From assembly GCA_964611895.1 (NCBI GenBank), contig CAZTDN010000011.1, forward strand, positions 1 to 64,000: a stretch of 64,000 nt of DNA, given 5' to 3'. The stretch comes from JAIEOG01 sp964611895. GTDB lineage: Bacteria; Bdellovibrionota; FAC87; UBA2466. Shown here piece by piece: positions 23,737 through 34,206 of the stretch; within the stretch, counting starts at the first letter, position 1; every line of letters starts with the position of its first letter. The notes under the pieces were generated by a model that did not search any database, was not told where the DNA came from, and worked only from the letters and a program-made list of their open reading frames with translations. The position numbers were made by a program, and so were the translations under genes.

Positions 23737-24306
23737 ATGCAGATTCGACTTTTCAAGCGAAGTGCTAAACGCGGTTTCACATTAGTGGAGCTGCTCATCG
23801 TTGTCGCGATCATCGGCGTGCTCTCGACGATTGGCGTGCCGACCTTCAAACGCATGATCCAAAAATCCAAAAAATCCGAAGCCCGAGTAAACTTGGGCGG
23901 CATCTACACTGCAGAGACCGGGTTTTTTGCGGAGTACAGCACTTACGGCAACCACCTAAACAAAATGGGTTTTGAGATGGATGGAGGAACCGGAATCTAC
24001 ACATTGGGATTCTACACTGGAACCAATTGTGCCGCAGCTACCACGCCGGTCCCAGCAAATGCTGCCCCCTTTAATACGGCCTTTCCAAGCTACCATACCG
24101 GTACAATTAATATAAAAACGGGGAATGTTACGGCAAGCACTTGTGCCTACCCAACAACAGCGGGGAGCATTGCGGCGGCCGCTGGAAGTTTCACCGCAGG
24201 GGCATCCGGCGCCATTGCGCCCGGAGCCTCTGCTAGTGGAGATATGGATGGTTGGACGATCAACAACACTCGGACTCTGACCAACTATCAGGACGGCGTC
24301 AAGTAA
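23737..24306 (+). CDS. Type IV major pilin-like prepilin
   Basis: A 189-residue class III signal protein: a short basic leader ending KRG, then FTLVELLIVVAIIGVLSTIG with Glu5, the substrate pattern of prepilin peptidase. The N-terminal helix continues to about residue 55. The C-terminal domain is rich in Ala, Thr, Gly and Ser with a Cys pair (TNCAAA, STCAYP) suitable for the pilin disulfide loop. A strong ribosome-binding site (TAAGGAG) precedes the start, and a strong terminator follows. High expression is likely. Role: pilus fibre or secretion pseudopilus; a major pilin is favoured by size and signals. Confidence 0.85.
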   Translation: MQIRLFKRSAKRGFTLVELLIVVAIIGVLSTIGVPTFKRMIQKSKKSEARVNLGGIYTAETGFFAEYSTYGNHLNKMGFEMDGGTGIYTLGFYTGTNCAAATTPVPANAAPFNTAFPSYHTGTINIKTGNVTASTCAYPTTAGSIAAAAGSFTAGASGAIAPGASASGDMDGWTINNTRTLTNYQDGVK

Positions 24307-24332
24307 ACGCCTTTAGGCCAGCTTTACAAACT

Positions 24333-24375
24333 CAAACGGCCCAAGAGCATCGCTGCTCTTGGGCCGTTTGTACTT
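24333..24375 (+). terminator. Strong stem-loop terminator after pilin
   Basis: A 17-bp perfect stem with a TCGC loop (24333-24370) lies 27 bp past the pilin stop. It has only a short T-rich tail (TACTTT) but could stop both the pilin transcript and the opposing PilR-like one. Confidence 0.75.
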
Positions 24376-24414
24376 TGGGGTCACTTCAAACTTAGCCGTC
24401 GCGTGCCGCTAGGC

Positions 24415-25851
24415 TTAACTACCGCTGGCATCGCTGAGATCTTCATCGTCATCAATGCTCAACGCTCCCAAGCTGTACTTGTCCACACGGTAGCGCATGC
24501 TGCGAAAGCTAATGCCCAGCAGTTTGGCCGCCCGTTTTTTGATGCCGCCGGCCTGCTGCAACGCTTTGGTGAGCAAGGTACGTTCGAAGTCGGCGGTGAG
24601 TTTCTCGAGATCGATGCCTTGATCGCTCAATATCTCGATCTTGTTCGCATCCAACGGCCCAGCCGAAGGTTGCTGCGCATCGAGCAGGTGGCGCGGCAGG
24701 CTTTCGGGCAGGATCGTGTTTCCAGGTTCCAGCGCGACCGTGCGTTCGATGATGTTTTCTAGTTCTCGGACGTTTCCAGGAAAGTGGTACTTTTTAAGGA
24801 CATCCATCGCTTCGTTTCCGATGCGTTTGACTTCCACTCCCAAGCTTTTGGCGAATTTTTCCAAAAAGTGGTTCGCCAGCATCGGGACGTCCTCGCGGCG
24901 TTCGTGCAGCGGGGGGCAATGGATCTGGATGACGTTCATGCGGTAAAAAAGGTCTTCTCGGAACCGACCCGCCCGCACTTCGGCGTCTAGGGTTTTGTTG
25001 GTGGCCGAAATCACTCGCACATCCACGGTGATGTCTTCGGTGCCGCCAACGCGTTTGAAAGTCCCTTCCTGGATCACACGCAGCAACTTGACCTGCATAG
25101 GGAGCGGCAATTCTCCCAACTCATCCAAGAAAATCGTTCCACCGTTGGCCACTTCGAAAAGGCCCTTTTTGTCGGCAATCGCACCGGTAAAAGAACCCTT
25201 TTTGTGCCCGAACATTTCACTTTCCATCAGGTTCTCTGGGATCGCTCCACAGTTCACCGTGACAAATGGCAAGTCTTTCAACGGCCCGTTGAAATGGATC
25301 GCACGTGCGATCAATTCTTTTCCGGTTCCGCTCTCTCCCGTGATGAGCACGGAGCTTTTGGTATTGGCAACACGCTTGACCATCTCGTAAATGCGCAGCA
25401 TTGGAGGGGCTGAGCCAATGAGGTTGTCGAACGCGTACTTGGTGCCCAGCTCGCGTTTGAGCAAGGCGTTTTCCATGCGCAAACTGCGTTTTTCGAGTGC
25501 TTGGCGGATGATGATTTTAACTTCATCTATTTTAAAAGGTTTTTGAACGTAGTCATACGCGCCGAGCTTCATGGCTTCGACCGCGGTTTCGGTGTTGCCG
25601 AAGGCTGTGATCATCAGCACAACCAGCTCTGGGTCGACTTCTTTGGCCGCTTGGAGCAGTTCCATTCCGGACATTTCAGGCATTTGAATATCCGAGATCA
25701 CCAGATCAAACCGTTCTTTTTTCAGACGGTCGAGTCCTTCGGCACCGTTGGCAGCGGTGGATACTTCGTACCCTTCTCGCTTCAACATGATTTCGAAAAA
25801 CTCGCGTATGCTTTCTTCATCGTCAACGACGAGGACTTTTCCCAGTACCAT
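24415..25851 (-). CDS. NtrC-family sigma54 activator, PilR-like
   Basis: Receiver domain (residues 5-120) with VVDDEES acid pocket, phosphoacceptor Asp in VISDIQMPEM and conserved Lys in YVQKPF. AAA+ domain (about 140-375) with Walker A GESGTGKE, sigma54 loop GSFTGA and Walker B GGTIFLDELGELP. Fis-type DNA-binding helix at the C-terminus (KRAAKLLGISFRSMRYRVDK), typical of PilR. Phosphorylated by a sensor kinase, it would activate sigma54 promoters such as pilin genes. It is convergent with the pilin. No sensor kinase is in the window. Confidence 0.88.
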   Translation of the reverse strand: MVLGKVLVVDDEESIREFFEIMLKREGYEVSTAANGAEGLDRLKKERFDLVISDIQMPEMSGMELLQAAKEVDPELVVLMITAFGNTETAVEAMKLGAYDYVQKPFKIDEVKIIIRQALEKRSLRMENALLKRELGTKYAFDNLIGSAPPMLRIYEMVKRVANTKSSVLITGESGTGKELIARAIHFNGPLKDLPFVTVNCGAIPENLMESEMFGHKKGSFTGAIADKKGLFEVANGGTIFLDELGELPLPMQVKLLRVIQEGTFKRVGGTEDITVDVRVISATNKTLDAEVRAGRFREDLFYRMNVIQIHCPPLHERREDVPMLANHFLEKFAKSLGVEVKRIGNEAMDVLKKYHFPGNVRELENIIERTVALEPGNTILPESLPRHLLDAQQPSAGPLDANKIEILSDQGIDLEKLTADFERTLLTKALQQAGGIKKRAAKLLGISFRSMRYRVDKYSLGALSIDDDEDLSDASGS

Positions 25852-26011
25852 GCATCACCTCTGCTAAAACTTTTCTTCGGACGGGAAAAATAAAAGCAAA
25901 TGGCGTACCAAGAGTGACGTAAACTGTCCCCTATTACACGGACAGTCTACGCGCGTGTATTCCAAGGGTTCTCTGTCTAGGAGTTGGTAGTCGTAGTGAC
26001 AATATGCGCGT
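25852..26011. other. Intergenic region with small inverted repeat
   Basis: 160 bp. It contains ACTGTCC and GGACAGT as inverted arms (about 25923-25947) and GTGTATTCC, a one-base variant of the recurrent intergenic octamer, about 105 bp upstream of the PilR-like start. Either could regulate that gene. Confidence 0.35.
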
Positions 26012-27840
<1,829 letters not shown>

Positions 27841-27841
<1 letters not shown>

Positions 27842-28686
27842 TAGTCTCTGGCTCCTTTCGGATCCAAAGCGTCTCGGAGACCATCGCCGAGGAAATTCAA
27901 ACAGAACAGCGTGGTCGATAGCGCGAGGCTGGGCAGCAGCAGCAACCACGGTGCCATTTCCATGACCTCCACGCCGTTGGAGATGAGGGTCCCCCAGGAC
28001 GCCATGGGCGCTTGAACTCCCAATCCCAAAAAGCTCAAGAACGCTTCTTCTAAAATCACTGAAGGGATCGTTAGCGTCAGGTACACAATCACGGGCCCAA
28101 GACTGTTGGGAATCAGGTGCTTGGCGAGAATACTGCGCCCCGAAACTCCCATGGCGCGGGCCGCTTCGACAAACTCTTTTTGCTTGAGCGAGAGCACCTG
28201 CCCTCGCACAATCCGCGCCATGGTGAGCCATTGGGTGAGTCCCAGCGCAACGAAGAGCAGGACAAAGTTGCGCCCAAAAAAGACCATGAGAATGATGACC
28301 AAAAACAAGAATGGCACCGCGTAGAGGATGTCTACCAATCGCATCATCCAGGAATCTAGTCTACCGCCGACAAACCCGCTGATGGCGCCGTAGACCACTC
28401 CCACCACCACGGCGACTAAGGATGCAACCACTCCCACAAAGAGCGAAATGCGCCCCCCGTAGAGCATGCGAGTGAAAAGATCGCGCCCCAAAGTGTCGGT
28501 GCCAAACCAATGCGCTGCCGATGGCATGGCGAGCCGGTTTTCGAGGTCTTGCACTTCAAATCCATAGGGTGCAATCCAAGGTGTGAGCAAAAACAGGACG
28601 ACTTCGGCCGCCAAGATCCAAGCACTAAATCGGGCAAAGCGGTTTTTGCGCACTTTCCAAAGTGCTTCGTCCCAAAGGCTAGTCAT
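27841..28686 (-). CDS. Peptide ABC transporter permease, DppC/OppC type
   Basis: 281 residues with six predicted membrane helices and the inner-membrane transport signature (EAARAMGVSGRSILAKHLIPN, EAA loop) that docks on the ATPase. Overlaps the preceding OppB-type gene by 8 bp and the ATPase gene by 1 bp: a tight operon. Confidence 0.92.
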
Positions 28687-29599
28687 ATTTCACCCTGGGG
28701 TCCATGAGCGCATAGACAACATCGGCCAGGAGATTGCAGGCAAATATCAATGCAAAATAGAGCAGCGATGTTCCCATGACGACGGTGTAGTCGCGATTGA
28801 TGGCGCTTTGGATGAAAAACCTTCCCAGCCCCGGGATATCAAAAATAGTCTCAGTGACGAGCGCTCCTGTGACAATGCCGGCCAGCGCCGGGCCAAGATA
28901 GGAGACTACTGGCAATAACCCTCCGCGCAGGGAATGAAAGACCAGCACTCTCGCCTCCGAAACTCCCTTGGCTCTAGCTGTGCGGATGAAGTCCTGACTT
29001 CGGATTTCGATGAGCCCAGCGCGAGTTAGCCGGGAGATATAGGCTGCGTAGGCAAATCCCAGAGTGGCCGAGGGCAGCACCCGATCTTGCCACGTATCCC
29101 ACCCTGCTACCGGCAGCCATCCCAGCCAAAGGCCAAACACGAGCACTAGTAGCGGCCCCACTACAAAGGTCGGTAGACAGATACCCAGTAGTGAAAACGA
29201 CATGGGCACGTAGTCCCAAACCGAATTTGGCTTTGTCGACGCAATTGCTCCCGCGAGCAGTCCGATTACCAACGCCCACCCCAATGACAATAACCCCAGC
29301 TCTATCGACACCGGAAATGCCTGTGCGATGAGTTCATTGACAGTGCGATTTGCGTACTTGAATGAAGGGCCCAGATCGCCTTGGAGTAGATTTCCAAGGT
29401 AGCGCACGTATTGAGCCGTCAGGGGTTCGTCCATGTGGTACTTGGCCTGCAGGTTGCGCAGAATTTCAGGAGAAACATTTTTTTCTCCATCAAAGGGGCC
29501 ACCGGGTGCAAAACGAATCAAAAAAAACACCAGTGTCACCACCAGCAAGAACACCGGCACCAGGACGATCAATCGGCGAATGAGATACCCAATGCCCAA
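28679..29599 (-). CDS. Peptide ABC transporter permease, DppB/OppB type
   Basis: 306 residues, six predicted membrane helices, starting IGYLIRRLIVLVPVFLLVV as is typical. Periplasmic signature FAPGGPFDGE after helix 1 and the EAA loop (IRTARAKGVSEARVLVFHSL). Second gene of the operon, 15 bp after the binding-protein gene. Confidence 0.92.
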   Translation of the reverse strand: MGIGYLIRRLIVLVPVFLLVVTLVFFLIRFAPGGPFDGEKNVSPEILRNLQAKYHMDEPLTAQYVRYLGNLLQGDLGPSFKYANRTVNELIAQAFPVSIELGLLSLGWALVIGLLAGAIASTKPNSVWDYVPMSFSLLGICLPTFVVGPLLVLVFGLWLGWLPVAGWDTWQDRVLPSATLGFAYAAYISRLTRAGLIEIRSQDFIRTARAKGVSEARVLVFHSLRGGLLPVVSYLGPALAGIVTGALVTETIFDIPGLGRFFIQSAINRDYTVVMGTSLLYFALIFACNLLADVVYALMDPRVKYD

Positions 29600-29614
29600 G
29601 GGCGGTTCCTCTTT

Positions 29615-31201
29615 CTAGTTTACTGTCACGTACTTGAGCGGGTGGTGGTCCTCAATATTCGAGTACCACCCGGTCACGTTCTTGGTCTTGAGATAATGCC
29701 GTTTGTAAATGTACATCGGGATAATCGGCAATTCTTCGAGCAAGAGCTCTTCGGCTTGGCGGAAATACCCCAGCCGTTTTTTCTTGTCGAATTCTTTGCC
29801 GGCTTTTTCGATCAAGGTATCGTATTGAGCGTTTTTCCAACCGGATCGGTTGTTTCCGTTATCCGACACCAAGAGCTCCAAAAAAGTCGTAGGATCATTG
29901 TAATCACCAATCCATCCCTGGCGGCCTAGCCCAAACTGCATCTGCTTGAGTGAGTCCACATAGACTTTCCATTCCTGGTTATAGAGACGAACATTCACAC
30001 CCAGGTGTTTTTTCCACATTTGTTGTAACGCTTCGGCAATTTTCTTATGCCCCTCATGCGTGTTGTAGAGGATTTCTATCTCTGGAATGCCTTTTCCGCC
30101 CGGATAGCCGGCCTCGGCAAGCAGCTTCTTTGCTTCTTCCACACGAGAGAGATCGACCGGGAGTAACGATGTGGGCGGCTCGTAACCAGCGGTGCCGGGG
30201 GGGACGAACATGGTTCCCGGGAGCTGGTCTCCCAGGGTGACATGGTCCACCAGCTGTTTGCGATCGATCGCTAGGTTCAGGGCCTTGCGTACGCGTTTGT
30301 CGTCGAGAGGTTTTTTCTTGGTGTTAATCCAATAAAAGTAGCTCCCCAAATACGGGTATTCCAGGTAGACACCCGACGTATCTTTTTTCCAGCTCTGGAT
30401 TTTTTCCAAGGGAATTTCATAGGTCACATTGAGCTTTCCAGCTCGGAACATCTTTTCTTCGGTATCGAGGTTTTCGATAGGCAGAAAATGTGCCTCTTTT
30501 AAGGTGATTTTGTCTCGCTCGCGGAAGTGAGGGTTCGGCACGATGACGATTTTTTTGTTGGTTTCCCATTTAGAGACGACAAAAGCGCCATTGGTCACGA
30601 TATTCCCAGGACGAGTCCACTTTGTGCCGTGGGTTTCGATGGTCTTTCGGTGTACGGGAAGCAAAGAATGGTGGTACAGGAGGCTTAAGAAAAAAGGGGT
30701 TGGGTGAACGAGTATGACCTCGAGAGTTTTATCGTCGAGAGCTTTGAAGCCCAGCTTTGAGGGGTCTGTGATTTTGCCCGTGTTGAATTCTTTGCCATTG
30801 ACGAAATAGTACCCCTGATAAGCATATTCCGCTGCCGTTTCGGGTTTGAGCAGTCGCGTCCAAGCATAAACGTAATCGTGTGCTGTGACTGCATCACCGT
30901 TGGACCATTTAGCGTCGTTGCGGATCTTAAAGGTATAGGTGCGACCGTCTTTTGAGAGTGTCCAGCTCTCGGCGTCCCCTGGGATGGGTTCAAGGGTTTC
31001 GGGATGAATGCTGACTAACGCCTCAAAAATATTTTGCTGAATTCGGTGTTCGCTAACTCCCGAAGTGATGTGGGGGTCGAGTTCCTGAGGCTCCGCGCCG
31101 TTGCCGATGAACAAGACGTCTTTTTGCAGTCGGGAACCGCCAGTGCAACCCACTACGCAGAGCAAGGCACTTAGCCCCATCACGATCGCTTGGTATTTCA
31201 T
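29615..31201 (-). CDS. Peptide-binding lipoprotein, OppA/SBP_bac_5 family
   Basis: First gene of the importer operon. A lipoprotein signal ends LSALLCVVGC; mature residues carry the family pattern (GAEPQELDPHITSGVSEH, then DGRTYTFKIRNDAKWSNGD). About 528 residues from ATG 31201, the normal size. The frame extends 10 codons upstream and a TTG at 31219 is nearer to a GGGAGGGG site, so the exact start is uncertain. It captures oligopeptides in the periplasm. Confidence 0.92.
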   Translation of the reverse strand: MKYQAIVMGLSALLCVVGCTGGSRLQKDVLFIGNGAEPQELDPHITSGVSEHRIQQNIFEALVSIHPETLEPIPGDAESWTLSKDGRTYTFKIRNDAKWSNGDAVTAHDYVYAWTRLLKPETAAEYAYQGYYFVNGKEFNTGKITDPSKLGFKALDDKTLEVILVHPTPFFLSLLYHHSLLPVHRKTIETHGTKWTRPGNIVTNGAFVVSKWETNKKIVIVPNPHFRERDKITLKEAHFLPIENLDTEEKMFRAGKLNVTYEIPLEKIQSWKKDTSGVYLEYPYLGSYFYWINTKKKPLDDKRVRKALNLAIDRKQLVDHVTLGDQLPGTMFVPPGTAGYEPPTSLLPVDLSRVEEAKKLLAEAGYPGGKGIPEIEILYNTHEGHKKIAEALQQMWKKHLGVNVRLYNQEWKVYVDSLKQMQFGLGRQGWIGDYNDPTTFLELLVSDNGNNRSGWKNAQYDTLIEKAGKEFDKKKRLGYFRQAEELLLEELPIIPMYIYKRHYLKTKNVTGWYSNIEDHHPLKYVTVN

Positions 31202-31409
31202 TCTGTTTTCTTGGTGCAAGACCCCTCCCATTCAAAAGGCTCACTGTGCAAAGGAAATGCCTGCTTTGGCAAGCACCGGTAAGAAAATTTTTCCCAGTAT
31301 TGGGTAGTGTGAAGGACACCAGTGGTGCCAGTTTGGCCTGAGCTCCGAATGGTAACAAGCGCTTGAAATGCTTGGCTTATGGTGATGAACTGAGCCAAAA
31401 GGGGGTTGG

Positions 31410-32435
31410 ATGAAGTTTGCTGTCGCCATTTTTGCCTGGGTTTTGGTAACTACCGTTCGCGCTGAAGGGCCGTTTCAACCACTTCCGAAAAATCCCCCGA
31501 TACCCAAGGACAACCCGCAAACCGCCGACAAAGTCCGCTTGGGCAAGCAGCTCTATTTCGATCCACGGCTTTCCAAAGACGGTACTGTATCGTGCAATTC
31601 TTGCCATAATGTGATGTCCGGCGGGGCGGACGCTCGTCCCAATTCCGTCGGTGTGGGGGGCAAACTTGGGGGACGAAGTGCCCCTACCGTTTGGAATGCA
31701 GCCTTTTTGTCCGTGCAGTTTTGGGATGGGCGAGCGCCATCGCTTGAAGAGCAGGCCAAGGGCCCATTGACCAATCCGGTGGAGATGGCCATGCCAAACC
31801 ACGACGCGGTCATGGCGCGAGTGAAGACTATTCCGGGTTATGTGGAGCAGTTTGCTAAAATTTTTGGCAAGGATGCGATGACTATCGATAACCTGGCCAA
31901 AGCCATTGCGGCCTACGAGCGCACTTTGATCACGCCCAATAGCCCGTTCGATCGGTACTTGCGTGGTGATAAAAAGGCGATCTCTACCCGAGCGGAAAAG
32001 GGGTACAAGGCTGTAGTGGAAGTGGGTTGTATTGCCTGTCATATGGGGCCAAACTTTGCGGGGCCGGCTCTACCCCAAGGCACTGGCTTTTATCAGAAAT
32101 TCCCAGTCTTTCCCGAAAGCTCTTTTGTTAAAAAGTATGCGCTGACCGCGGATCCCGGGCGAGCTGAAGCCACTAAGAAAGAAGAAGATAAAGGAATGTG
32201 GCGAGTTCCTACCTGGCGAAACATCGCTTTAACGGCGCCTTATTTTCATAATGGAAAAGTCCCTACTCTCGATGAGGCGGTGCGGGTCATGGCGAGCACA
32301 CAGCTCAACAAGACTCTAACTGAGGAACAGGTGGGTGATATCGTCGCATTTCTGGAATCGCTGACGGGGGTGTTCCCTGAGACGTCTCTGCCGCGGTTGC
32401 CCGAAACACCAGGCAAGTCGCTTTTAGGCGAATAA
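31410..32435 (+). CDS. Di-heme cytochrome c peroxidase
   Basis: 341 residues with a signal peptide (AVAIFAWVLVTTVRAEG) and two c-type heme sites, CNSCH and CIACH, in the order of the bacterial cytochrome c peroxidase/MauG family. The family landmarks LGKQLYFDPRLS, FWDGRAPSLEEQA and NPVEMAM are present. It should reduce hydrogen peroxide in the periplasm with electrons from cytochrome c. The gene is divergent from the peptide importer. Confidence 0.93.
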   Translation: MKFAVAIFAWVLVTTVRAEGPFQPLPKNPPIPKDNPQTADKVRLGKQLYFDPRLSKDGTVSCNSCHNVMSGGADARPNSVGVGGKLGGRSAPTVWNAAFLSVQFWDGRAPSLEEQAKGPLTNPVEMAMPNHDAVMARVKTIPGYVEQFAKIFGKDAMTIDNLAKAIAAYERTLITPNSPFDRYLRGDKKAISTRAEKGYKAVVEVGCIACHMGPNFAGPALPQGTGFYQKFPVFPESSFVKKYALTADPGRAEATKKEEDKGMWRVPTWRNIALTAPYFHNGKVPTLDEAVRVMASTQLNKTLTEEQVGDIVAFLESLTGVFPETSLPRLPETPGKSLLGE

Positions 32436-32463
32436 GCGCAAAGGCAGCAAGGAGAGAGAGCCC

Positions 32464-33387
32464 ATGGTCGAACGTTCCCTGACGGGCAGGCGCATTCTGG
32501 TTGTCGATGATGATGCATTGAACCTCAAGCTCATGGCCGAGGCTCTTGGCGTAGAAAAATTCGCTGTAGAGCAAGCATCGTCCTGCGCCGAGGCATTGGC
32601 CAAGATAGAGAGCTGGCACCCCGAACTCGTCTTGCTGGATTACAACATGCCCGGCACGAACGGCCTGGAAACCCTGAAAAAACTACGAAGCCAGGATAAG
32701 TACGTCGCCGTGGTTTTCGTTTCCGCCAACGCCGACCAGGATCTCATTGTAGATTGTCTGGGGGCGGGGGCAGACGATTACATCCGCAAACCATTCCGTT
32801 TTGGTGAGCTGATCTCTCGAGTCAAAGTACGCTTTCGAATCAAAGATCTCTACGATGCTCTCAAAGCCGCTAACGCCAAACTCCAAGAACTCTCTGTCAC
32901 CGATGACATCACGGGGCTGTTTAATATGCGTTCGATGTACGAGCGCATTGAAGCCGAGTTGCGGCGAGCCAAGCGTTATGAGCGTAGAATCTCCTGCATC
33001 ATGATGGACATTGATCACTTCAAAGAAGTGAATGATACGAATGATCACTTGTTTGGGAGTTTTGTGATCAAAGAATTGGGCGCGTTGATCAAGCGCAATA
33101 TGCGCGATGTCGATTTTGCAGCCCGGTACGGGGGCGACGAGTTTTTGATCGTGTTGACCGAAACCACCGAAGAAGGTACGGCCACTTTTGCTGAACGCCT
33201 GCGCTCTGTGATTGAGTCCCATGAGTTTTCGGACGGCAAGTCCAGCCTTAAGCGGACGTGCAGCTTTGGGTATGCGGTTTCCGACCCTGACCAAAAGATC
33301 GACGCAAAAGAACTCGTGCGCCGAGCGGATCACGCTTTGTACCAGGCCAAGCACTCCGGTCGGAATAAAGTGCGAACCAAGACCTAG
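32464..33387 (+). CDS. Response regulator diguanylate cyclase
   Basis: 307 residues. The receiver domain (6-122) has VVDDDALN, phosphoacceptor Asp in LLDYNMPG and Lys in IRKPFRF. The GGDEF domain (about 145-300) has the intact active site RYGGDEF and an inhibitory site RxxD (RDVD, five residues upstream), so cyclic-di-GMP product inhibition is likely. Architecture matches PleD-like/WspR-like regulators. It should make c-di-GMP on phosphorylation. 28 bp after the peroxidase gene; possible co-transcription. Confidence 0.92.
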   Translation: MVERSLTGRRILVVDDDALNLKLMAEALGVEKFAVEQASSCAEALAKIESWHPELVLLDYNMPGTNGLETLKKLRSQDKYVAVVFVSANADQDLIVDCLGAGADDYIRKPFRFGELISRVKVRFRIKDLYDALKAANAKLQELSVTDDITGLFNMRSMYERIEAELRRAKRYERRISCIMMDIDHFKEVNDTNDHLFGSFVIKELGALIKRNMRDVDFAARYGGDEFLIVLTETTEEGTATFAERLRSVIESHEFSDGKSSLKRTCSFGYAVSDPDQKIDAKELVRRADHALYQAKHSGRNKVRTKT

Positions 33388-33493
33388 TAGCGGTTTTGTG
33401 CAGAGCTCTTCATAGTTACGGCATCTTTCATCGGCAAACTCCCGGCATACTTTACCCTATCCAATGGTAACGGAATATTATTTGGGGTGATTC

Positions 33494-34144
33494 ATGTCTT
33501 TTGTAACAATTATCCAGATCATTATGCAGATACTCGCTTTTATAGCGGGTTTGTTCAATCCAACTCATGCCTCCATCCGGCAGGTCGCGCAAATCACGGA
33601 CTACGATTGCAGCGCCATCAGATGGGTGGCTCCTCCGGTAGTCGAAGGAGGCTCCTTCAACGGTAAAGCGCAAATTGTTTGCTATTTCGAAGGCAAAGGC
33701 GGAGGAGGTATTGCGGCTCTACGCAACCACCTCGTTGCCCAGCTTCCGCGTGATAGCCGAATGGAAAATGGCGTAGAAGGTAGCTACAAGGGCTTGCCTA
33801 GCATGGCCTACTCCACCGCACTTGAAATGGGTGAAGGCGCTGTGGCGCGCGGGACGACACACATTGCTTCGGATGGCATCAACGTATTGCGTGATGTGTT
33901 CCAATCCAGCTCAGTAGAGGCGAGCGGTAACGGCCGCTATCTCAAAGGCGTGTTCGGTGAGCTGCAGGTCATGCGCGTAGATGGCGACTCAGGCTATGAA
34001 CTCAAAATGTCTCAATCGTTCCAAGTGAAAAAGCCGATGCTGGTTCCTGCATCGGAGTTTGAGACCAAGCTCAAAGCGCAGTCCGAAGAGGCCCTGCGTG
34101 AACGCGCCGCAAGTGCGGTACAAGAAATGGCCTCACACCTGTAA
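33494..34144 (+). CDS. Secreted protein, unknown
   Basis: 216 residues with a long hydrophobic signal (IIQIIMQILAFIAGLFNPTHA). The mature part has a Cys pair (DYDCSA, QIVCYFEG) and a Gly-rich patch (GKGGGGIAAL); the C-terminus is a charged helix. Not recognised. Followed by a good terminator. Confidence 0.7.
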   Translation: MSFVTIIQIIMQILAFIAGLFNPTHASIRQVAQITDYDCSAIRWVAPPVVEGGSFNGKAQIVCYFEGKGGGGIAALRNHLVAQLPRDSRMENGVEGSYKGLPSMAYSTALEMGEGAVARGTTHIASDGINVLRDVFQSSSVEASGNGRYLKGVFGELQVMRVDGDSGYELKMSQSFQVKKPMLVPASEFETKLKAQSEEALRERAASAVQEMASHL

Positions 34145-34171
34145 GCAAATAGAAAAAAAGATCCAACAGAG

Positions 34172-34206
34172 CCGACCGAGTTTTTTACTCGGTCGGTTTT
34201 GTTTTG
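34172..34206 (+). terminator. Bidirectional terminator
   Basis: Stem CCGACCGAGT/ACTCGGTCGG with a T5 loop, followed by TTTTGTTTTG on the plus strand and by a T7 run slightly further on the minus strand. The hairpin includes the last codons of the opposing gene. Confidence 0.85.

Noticed and set aside
25922..25947. Inverted ACTGTCC/GGACAGT as an insertion-sequence end
   Set aside because: No transposase or matching partner end nearby; kept only as a possible regulatory repeat.
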